Assembly (NCBI GenBank): GCA_023436775.1
Contig: JAEZHW010000069.1
Coordinates: 1 to 64,000, forward strand
Reading direction: 5' to 3'
Source: Actinomycetes bacterium
GTDB taxonomy: Bacteria; Actinomycetota; Actinomycetes; Actinomycetales; Microbacteriaceae
DNA length: 64,000 bases
Below the pieces are notes generated by a model that did no database searches, had not been told where the DNA came from, and saw only the letters and a list, made by a program, of their open reading frames with translations. The position numbers were made by a program, and so were the translations under genes. Positions 58,758-64,000 of the stretch are shown in pieces. Each line of letters begins with the position of its first letter. Positions within the stretch are counted from its first letter, which is position 1.

Positions 58758-60029
58758 CCGTCTGCCCCCTTCGCTGCATATGCCGGGCCGTGGCGTGACC
58801 CGGAGGACGTGTTCGCCGTGCTGCAGGCACAGGCCCCGCACGCCGTGTGGCTCGATGATGTCGCCGAGGTTGGATGGAGTTGGATTGGCACGGGTTCGCG
58901 CCTGCTCACCCATGTGCCCGCTCCGACCCCGCAGTGGAGCAATGCTGCTGCACGTGACGGTGCGCCACGATTCCGACCCGGCTGGATCGGATGGCTCGAG
59001 TACGAAGGGCAGGCGAGATTCCTCGAGGTCGATACCGCGATCGGCTTTGACCACGACCAACAGCAGGTGTGGATCGCCGTCGCTGGCGCGGGCCCGGATG
59101 ATGCAGCCTGGCGTGCTGTGGCGGCGCTGATCGATACTGCGCCGCACCTCATCGCGCCGCCGGTGCCGGCCATCGACGCGCCCCTGGCCGCCGCTGACTG
59201 GCGCCACGGGGACCCGACCTATCGTGACCTCATCCTGGCCTGCCAAGCGGCGATCGGCCGGGGCGATGCGTACCAGCTCTGCCTGACGAACACGGCCCAG
59301 GTGCGCGCCAGCGTCGACCCGTGGCAGGTGTACCGGCGGCTGCGCCGGGTGACCCGTACCCACCACGGTGGGTTCCTGCGGCTGGGCGACACCACGCTCT
59401 TGTCCGCATCGCCGGAGCAGTTCCTTGCCGTGGCCGCGGACGGGCGCATCCACACCAAGCCGATCAAGGGCACCAGGCCTCGGGGCGGCAATGAGGCTGA
59501 GGATGCTGCGCTGCATGCCGAGTTGCTGGCCAGTGTGAAGGAGCGTGCCGAGAACGTCATGATCGTTGATCTCATGCGCAACGATTTGGCGCGGGTCTGC
59601 GAGGTCGGCTCGGTGCATGTGCCGGTCCTGCTGGAAGTGGAAAGCTACCCAACCGTGCACCAGTTGGTGAGTACGATTGCAGGCCGACTTGCCAGTGACC
59701 GCGGCATTGCCGATGCCATCGCAGCGCTGTTTCCGGCCGGATCAATGACCGGTGCGCCGAAGGAGCGGGCCATCGAGCTGCTCGGCGAACTTGAAGCGGG
59801 CCCGCGTGGGATCTACTCGGGGGTCTTCGGCTGGATCGGCGCTGACGGGCAAGCGGATCTGGCGATGGTGATTCGCTCGATCGTGCTGACCGAGCATGGT
59901 GTGAGCATCGGCGCGGGCGGTGGCATCACTGCGCTGTCGGACCCCGACGAGGAGGTCGCCGAGTTCCACCTCAAGGCGGCAGCCCTGCTGCGAGTCCTGG
60001 CTGCAGCTGATGCAGCCGGGGAGGATTAG
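58755..60029 (+). CDS. pabB: Aminodeoxychorismate synthase component I
   Basis: Chorismate-binding enzyme that aminates chorismate to 4-amino-4-deoxychorismate for folate synthesis (424 residues). Motifs in order: AAIGRGDAYQLCLTNTAQV, LSASPEQFLAVA, KPIKGTRPRGGNEAED, ENVMIVDLMRNDLARVCEVG and the chorismate-site GSMTGAPKERAIELL. Active-site features are complete; no glutamine amidotransferase (PabA) gene is in the window. Anthranilate or salicylate synthase are alternatives for this fold, but the divergent PabC-like gene favours PabB. The stop overlaps the convergent radical SAM stop by 4 nt (TTAG). Confidence 0.92.
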   Translation: MPSAPFAAYAGPWRDPEDVFAVLQAQAPHAVWLDDVAEVGWSWIGTGSRLLTHVPAPTPQWSNAAARDGAPRFRPGWIGWLEYEGQARFLEVDTAIGFDHDQQQVWIAVAGAGPDDAAWRAVAALIDTAPHLIAPPVPAIDAPLAAADWRHGDPTYRDLILACQAAIGRGDAYQLCLTNTAQVRASVDPWQVYRRLRRVTRTHHGGFLRLGDTTLLSASPEQFLAVAADGRIHTKPIKGTRPRGGNEAEDAALHAELLASVKERAENVMIVDLMRNDLARVCEVGSVHVPVLLEVESYPTVHQLVSTIAGRLASDRGIADAIAALFPAGSMTGAPKERAIELLGELEAGPRGIYSGVFGWIGADGQADLAMVIRSIVLTEHGVSIGAGGGITALSDPDEEVAEFHLKAAALLRVLAAADAAGED

Positions 60030-61150
60030 AACAAGGTCGGTTGCAACTGCTGCAGCAGATGCCCGGCAACGCCGCGGGGGAGTTCTTCGGCCAGCAAGGC
60101 GTCGTTCACATCGGCTTGGATGAGGCTGATGTTCCGGGCTCCAGCCCGGGCACGGGCACTCCCGCGCGAGGCAACGGTGCCAGTAACGGGGTCTTCCTGC
60201 CCGCGGGCGAGGCCGTGCTTGCGCATGAGTGGATGGATCCTGGCCGCCAACCACTTGCGATACTCCTTCGGGGCGTAGGCACCCGCCTTGTACAGGTCCT
60301 CGTACTTCGGCACGAGCTCCGGGTAGTCCTGCGCGAGCCAAGACATGAACCATTCCTTGGTCCCGGGCCGCAGATGGAGGGCGGTATAGAGCACCGAGGT
60401 AGCGCCGGCTGCTTTGAGTTCACCCAAGGCGAGGTCCAGGTGGGCGATGGTGTCCGTGAGCCAGGGCAGGATCGGCATGAGGAATGCGGTCACTGGGAAA
60501 CCCGCCTCGCGCGCTGCACGCAGCGTGGCGAGCCGCGCCGCTGTGGTGGGGGTGCCGGGTTCCAGTTGTTGCTGCAGGGTGTCGTCAAAGACCGCGATGG
60601 ACATCGCGAGATCCACTGGTACCCGCTCGGCCGCGGCGGCGAGCAACGGCAGGTCCCGGCGCAGCAGCGTGCCCTTGGTGAGCAGGCTGATCGGCGTATC
60701 GGCAGCGGCCAGCGAGGCGATGATGCCGGGCATCAACCGGTATCGACCTTCTGCGCGTTGATACGGATCGGTGTTGGTCCCGAGCGACACGGGGGAGCGG
60801 TGCCAGCCTGGCCGAGCCAGTTCCTTGGCGAGCACTTCAGCGATATTCACCTTGACCACGACTTGCTGATCGAAGTCGGCGCCCGCATCCAGATCGAGGT
60901 AGGTATGGGTGTTTCTGGCGAAGCAATAGCGGCAGGCGTGACTACAGCCCCGGTAGGGATTAACGGTCCAGGCGCCAGCCATCACCCCGCTGCCGCCCAC
61001 GTGGTTGAGGGCGCTCTTGGCGAGTACTTCGTGGAAGGTGATGCCGGCGAACTCCGGCGTGGTCACGCTGCGCACCAGACCGGCGCGCAGCGTCATTCCG
61101 GGCAGCGATTCCGCTGCCGATGCATCCAACGTTTGTCCAGCCCAGCGCAT
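60026..61150 (-). CDS. Rv2578c-type radical SAM protein
   Basis: Radical SAM enzyme related to spore photoproduct lyase (374 residues). The iron-sulfur motif CSHACRYC (C69, C73, C76) follows NPYRG, and later segments include SLGTNTDPYQRAEGRYRL, LTKGTLLRRDLPLL and the C-terminal LRPGTKEWFMSWL. N-terminal MRWAGQTLDA is typical of the group and supports the ATG at 61150. A LexA-type box directly upstream suggests DNA-damage induction, consistent with a repair-like role, but no substrate is established. Stop codon shares bases with the pabB stop. Confidence 0.9.
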   Translation of the reverse strand: MRWAGQTLDASAAESLPGMTLRAGLVRSVTTPEFAGITFHEVLAKSALNHVGGSGVMAGAWTVNPYRGCSHACRYCFARNTHTYLDLDAGADFDQQVVVKVNIAEVLAKELARPGWHRSPVSLGTNTDPYQRAEGRYRLMPGIIASLAAADTPISLLTKGTLLRRDLPLLAAAAERVPVDLAMSIAVFDDTLQQQLEPGTPTTAARLATLRAAREAGFPVTAFLMPILPWLTDTIAHLDLALGELKAAGATSVLYTALHLRPGTKEWFMSWLAQDYPELVPKYEDLYKAGAYAPKEYRKWLAARIHPLMRKHGLARGQEDPVTGTVASRGSARARAGARNISLIQADVNDALLAEELPRGVAGHLLQQLQPTLF

Positions 61151-61157
61151 ACTGCAT

Positions 61158-61173
61158 TCGAACAAACTTTCGA
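61158..61173. promoter_or_regulatory. LexA (SOS) box candidate
   Basis: TCGAACAAACTTTCGA, which differs at one position from the actinobacterial LexA consensus TCGAAC-N4-GTTCGA. It ends 7 nt upstream of the radical SAM start codon, where bound repressor would block the promoter. It is also 90 nt from the divergent HSP90-family gene. Confidence 0.7.
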
Positions 61174-61263
61174 ACGAATGTCAAGGCGTTCTCAGTATCC
61201 GCCAACTTTCCGAAAAGATGTGTGGACGCGCTTCCACTCCATAGGTGTCCATGCGAAGATCGC

Positions 61264-63138
61264 ATGGTGACTCGCCCCGACGTGCCATCTTCAATGCCGG
61301 ACGAAGCCTCGGTCCGACCCTTCCAAGTCGAACTCCGGGGCATTGTCGAACTGCTGAGCCGGAACATCTACTCCGGCCCGCGGGTCTATCTGCGTGAACT
61401 GCTGCAGAACGGTCAAGACGCCATTACCGCCCGCCGCGCCGCGGATGCCTCTGGTCAGTGCGGTACGGTCCGCATTGTCCCCGCCGACCTTGGTGATGGC
61501 GTGTTCCGACTCACCGACGACGGGATAGGACTTACCGCGGACGAGGCAGCCTCGCTGCTGTCCACGGTGGGTCGCAGTTCGAAGCGCGACACCACCTTCG
61601 GGGAACGCCGCGAGGGGTTCCTGGGCCAGTTCGGGATTGGATTGCTGTCCTGCTTCATGGTCTCGGATCGGATCGTGATCCGGTCGAAGTCGTTTTCTGG
61701 CGCACCCGCGATTGAGTGGGTGGGTACCAGTGACGGGCAATTCTCGATCCGGCAGCTCAGCGCGGCGCAGACTGCCGCGCTGCCGGTGGGCACGGAACTC
61801 TCCTTCGTCCCTCGCCCCGACGATGCATCGCTGGCATCGGCGAGCACGGTCGAACTCTTGGCCCGTGTATTCGCTGAGTACCTGCCGATTTCGGTGCAGG
61901 TGACGACACCGAATGGCGTCGTTGAGATCACCAAGCCCGCCGCATTCCTCGACGAACAGGCCGGGAATCCCGCCTCGGACGCGTACGACGCGGTCATGGA
62001 CCTGGGCAAGCATCTGCTGGGCCGGCCGCCCCTGGCAGCCGTTCCGCTCGATATCCCAGGCACCCAGACTCGCGGCGTGGCCTTCATCCTGCCGTTCTCA
62101 CCGCCGCCGGGCGCGCGCCAAGCGCACCGGGTGTATCTGGGTCGCATGCTGCTGAGCGCGGCGGAGAACTCGCTGCTGCCGGACTGGGCGTTCTTCGCCC
62201 GCTGTGTGGTGAGCACCGACGGGCTCAGCCCCACCGCCTCGCGGGAACAGCTCATCGATAATGAGTCGCTGTCGTACACCCGGGAAGCGATCGGCGAGGC
62301 GCTGCGCACTTGGCTGTTCACGCAGTCGCATGAGGCCCCGCACCTGCTCGATGCCTTCGTGCGTACCCACAGCCTGGGCCTCAAGGCGATGGCCGTTCAC
62401 GACCCCGAGCTGGCCGCCATGATTCTGCCGTGGCTGCAGGTCGAGACCACTGCCGGGGACATGGACCTGTTGACCTACCTGGACCAGCACCAGACCATTC
62501 GCTACGTACGGACCGTGGACGAGTTCCGCCAGATCGCACCGGTCGTCTCCCGCGATGAGCCCGTGATCAACGGTGGTTACTCCTACGAGACGGACCTACT
62601 GCACGCCATCGCACGGGCGCGAGACGCGCGCATCGAGCAGGTGAGCGTGATTGATGTCATCGACGCGCTGTCTGCCCCGGCCCTGGCCGATCGCGACCGA
62701 ACCAGTCGGCTCGAAATACGAGCGACCAAGGCCCTTGCCGACCACGAGTGCCGCGTGATTGTCCGCAGCTTCGAACCGGATGATTTGCCCGCGCTGTACG
62801 TCGAGGACCCGCAGTTGCTGCGGCGTGCCGAACGCGTCAAGGGGGCCGAACAGGCCACCGGCGCCTGGGCGAGCATCATGGGCACCCTTGGGCAGATCGC
62901 GGGCGATGACCAGGACGGCGATGATGCGGCCCTGTCGAAGTTGTGCCTGAACTGGGCGAGCCCGCTGGTGCAGCGCCTCGCCGAGCTGGATGACATCGTG
63001 GTGCTGGATCGCAGTGTTCGGCTGTTGTATGTGCAAGCCATGTTGGCCGGTCACCGGCCGCTCGCCGGGCGAGACCGGGCACTCTTGACGGAAGCCGTCG
63101 GCGACCTGGTGCAGCTCAGCATTGGCTTTGATGAGTAG
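61264..63138 (+). CDS. HSP90 family ATPase (HtpG-like)
   Basis: GHKL-type chaperone ATPase (624 residues from ATG 61264; the GTG three bases later is possible). The ATP site is complete: catalytic glutamate and Mg asparagine in YLRELLQNGQDAI (E45, N49), DDGIGLT (85-91) and the lid GFLGQFGIGLLS (119-129). The middle domain keeps the catalytic-loop pattern SPTASREQLIDNESL. The C-terminal third is poorly conserved relative to HtpG, so this is probably the actinobacterial HSP90-family paralogue rather than housekeeping HtpG. A helical protein gene follows after 38 nt, suggesting a two-gene system. Client proteins are unknown. Confidence 0.88.
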   Translation: MVTRPDVPSSMPDEASVRPFQVELRGIVELLSRNIYSGPRVYLRELLQNGQDAITARRAADASGQCGTVRIVPADLGDGVFRLTDDGIGLTADEAASLLSTVGRSSKRDTTFGERREGFLGQFGIGLLSCFMVSDRIVIRSKSFSGAPAIEWVGTSDGQFSIRQLSAAQTAALPVGTELSFVPRPDDASLASASTVELLARVFAEYLPISVQVTTPNGVVEITKPAAFLDEQAGNPASDAYDAVMDLGKHLLGRPPLAAVPLDIPGTQTRGVAFILPFSPPPGARQAHRVYLGRMLLSAAENSLLPDWAFFARCVVSTDGLSPTASREQLIDNESLSYTREAIGEALRTWLFTQSHEAPHLLDAFVRTHSLGLKAMAVHDPELAAMILPWLQVETTAGDMDLLTYLDQHQTIRYVRTVDEFRQIAPVVSRDEPVINGGYSYETDLLHAIARARDARIEQVSVIDVIDALSAPALADRDRTSRLEIRATKALADHECRVIVRSFEPDDLPALYVEDPQLLRRAERVKGAEQATGAWASIMGTLGQIAGDDQDGDDAALSKLCLNWASPLVQRLAELDDIVVLDRSVRLLYVQAMLAGHRPLAGRDRALLTEAVGDLVQLSIGFDE

Positions 63139-63176
63139 TCGCGCGCATCGGCGCGCACCAAGAAAGGAACGAGTGG

Positions 63177-64000
63177 GTGGGTAAGGTCCAACGCCAGATT
63201 GAGAAGCTCCTGCAGGAGATCGACGAGACTCCTGTTGGGCCGCATGAGCGCGCCCTGATTCAGCAGGCGATTGCGCTCGCGGACGAGGCGGGGGATGACC
63301 TGCTCGGATATCGGGCTCGGATGCGTCTGACGCAGTCGGCGAATCATTCCGACGACACCGAGACGTTGCTGCTGTCCTTCCACTGGTGCTTGGCCAAGCA
63401 CGACGAGGATCCTGAGCGCTTCCCGCTGCAGATCGATGACATGGACTTGCTGTTCCAGCACAAATGGATTGTCGGTCACCTGGCAGTCAACTCGGCGTTC
63501 TCGCTGGAACAGATGGAGGAGATCCACGAGTCGATGGCTCGTCGCTTCCGTGAGGCAGGTGCCGGCCCCTCGGCCGTATTGCAGTCCATGTTCTTCAACG
63601 CTATGGTGACCGGCCGGATGGAGGACGCAACCAAGATCAAGGCAGTGCTCGACGTCACCCCGCGCGATGATTGGAGCCACTGTGAGGCGTGCACCCGCAG
63701 CGAGGCGATCGAGTATGCGATCCGCACCAACGACGCGGACACGGCCTTCGGTCTCTATCGCGAAATGATCGAGGGGGATTTCAGTTGCGGTGAGGAGCCG
63801 GAATATACCCAGGCCAACTTGATGCTGCCGTACCTGCGCGCCGGCGAATTGGAGATGGCGCGCACCCTGCACCTGCAGAGCTACCGGGCCGTCAGCAACA
63901 CGGATGCCGACCTGACGACGATCTCGTGGCATCTCATCTTCACGGCGGTCACCGGCAACGAGGAACGTGGCCTACAGATTCTGGAACGTCACCTGCCATA
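63177..64000 (+). CDS. Helical TPR-like protein downstream of the HSP90 gene (partial)
   Basis: Open from GTG 63177 to the window end without a stop (274 codons visible). AAGGAA lies 7 nt before the GTG. The sequence is almost entirely alpha-helical with repeated helix pairs (VQRQIEKLLQEIDE, ALIQQAIALADEAGDDLL, EQMEEIHESMARRFREAG, ANLMLPYLRAGELEMARTL), resembling degenerate tetratricopeptide repeats. TPR proteins are classic HSP90 co-chaperones, so a partner role for the preceding ATPase is inferred from the operon and fold. An intergenic GCGCGC hairpin precedes it. No enzyme motif is visible in the part present. Confidence 0.8.
   Translation, partial: MGKVQRQIEKLLQEIDETPVGPHERALIQQAIALADEAGDDLLGYRARMRLTQSANHSDDTETLLLSFHWCLAKHDEDPERFPLQIDDMDLLFQHKWIVGHLAVNSAFSLEQMEEIHESMARRFREAGAGPSAVLQSMFFNAMVTGRMEDATKIKAVLDVTPRDDWSHCEACTRSEAIEYAIRTNDADTAFGLYREMIEGDFSCGEEPEYTQANLMLPYLRAGELEMARTLHLQSYRAVSNTDADLTTISWHLIFTAVTGNEERGLQILERHLP

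Noticed and set aside
61120..61263. In-frame extension of the HSP90-family gene by 48 codons
   Set aside because: The extra residues have no similarity to HSP90 N-termini and would start inside the radical SAM gene and across the LexA-type box.

Overview
The window is 64 kb of high-GC chromosomal DNA from an actinobacterium. Gene order is the main evidence. The run argS-lysA-hom-thrC-thrB-rho-prfA-prmC-tsaC-wecA-atp operon is the arrangement also known from Mycobacterium tuberculosis, and ileS-folC-DUF4233-ndk-VKOR-rne-rplU-rpmA-obgE-proB-proA-nadD-rsfS is typical of Micrococcales-like genomes. GTG and TTG starts are common, genes often overlap by 1-14 nt, and the ileS leader carries a T-box. 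I would place it in class Actinomycetes, probably near Micrococcales, but cannot name a genus. No phage, transposase, integrase or CRISPR array is visible.

Layout. 1-1.6 kb: a reverse-strand FMN reductase, a small membrane protein and a tRNA-Arg(CCG) facing away from argS. 1.6-8.1 kb: argS, then the lysine/threonine genes lysA-hom-thrC-thrB. 8.1-14 kb: rho, the release factor RF1 with its methylase PrmC, tRNA-modification enzyme TsaC and the lipid-linked sugar transferase WecA. 14-21.4 kb: a complete F1Fo ATP synthase operon (atpI-like, then B E F H A G D C) ending in a strong terminator. 21.5-26.1 kb: an acyltransferase, yaaA, and a flavin oxidoreductase pair divergent from a MarR regulator. 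26.1-27.1 kb: the decayed 3' end of an Ig-like-repeat surface protein gene, then the ileS T-box. 27.1-33.2 kb: ileS, folC, DUF4233, ndk and a VKOR-family membrane protein. 33.2-47.6 kb: rne, a YcgR/YcgQ-type permease pair, an exported protein, ribosomal proteins L21 and L27, obgE, proline genes, nadD, a very long Pro/Gln-rich tail-anchored protein and rsfS. 47.7-51.8 kb: tRNA-Ala(GGC), DUF1801, a siderophore-interacting domain, a GH3 lipoprotein, a TetR regulator and a DedA protein. 51.9-57.9 kb: cytochrome bd oxidase (cydAB) with its assembly ABC exporter (cydDC). 57.9-61.2 kb: a PabC-like/PabB pair for p-aminobenzoate and a radical SAM protein behind a LexA-type box. 61.3-64 kb: an HSP90-family ATPase followed by a helical partner protein cut off by the window end.

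Much of the window is core energy and translation machinery: proton-driven ATP synthesis plus a microaerobic terminal oxidase, aminoacyl-tRNA supply (argS beside a tRNA-Arg, T-box-controlled ileS), termination and ribosome biogenesis (RF1/PrmC, L21/L27, Obg, RsfS), and amino-acid and folate supply (lysA/hom/thrBC, proBA, folC, pabB/pabC).

The most notable signals are: at least eleven genes with a TANNNT box 6-8 nt before an ATG/GTG start, suggesting leaderless mRNAs; a 12-bp divergent PabC-like/pabB junction in which each gene's -10 box touches the other's start codon; an RNase E/G without its zinc-link cysteines; a tail-anchored Pro/Gln-rich protein of about 860 residues between nadD and rsfS; and the HSP90-plus-partner pair at the right edge, the best candidate for an under-described system.
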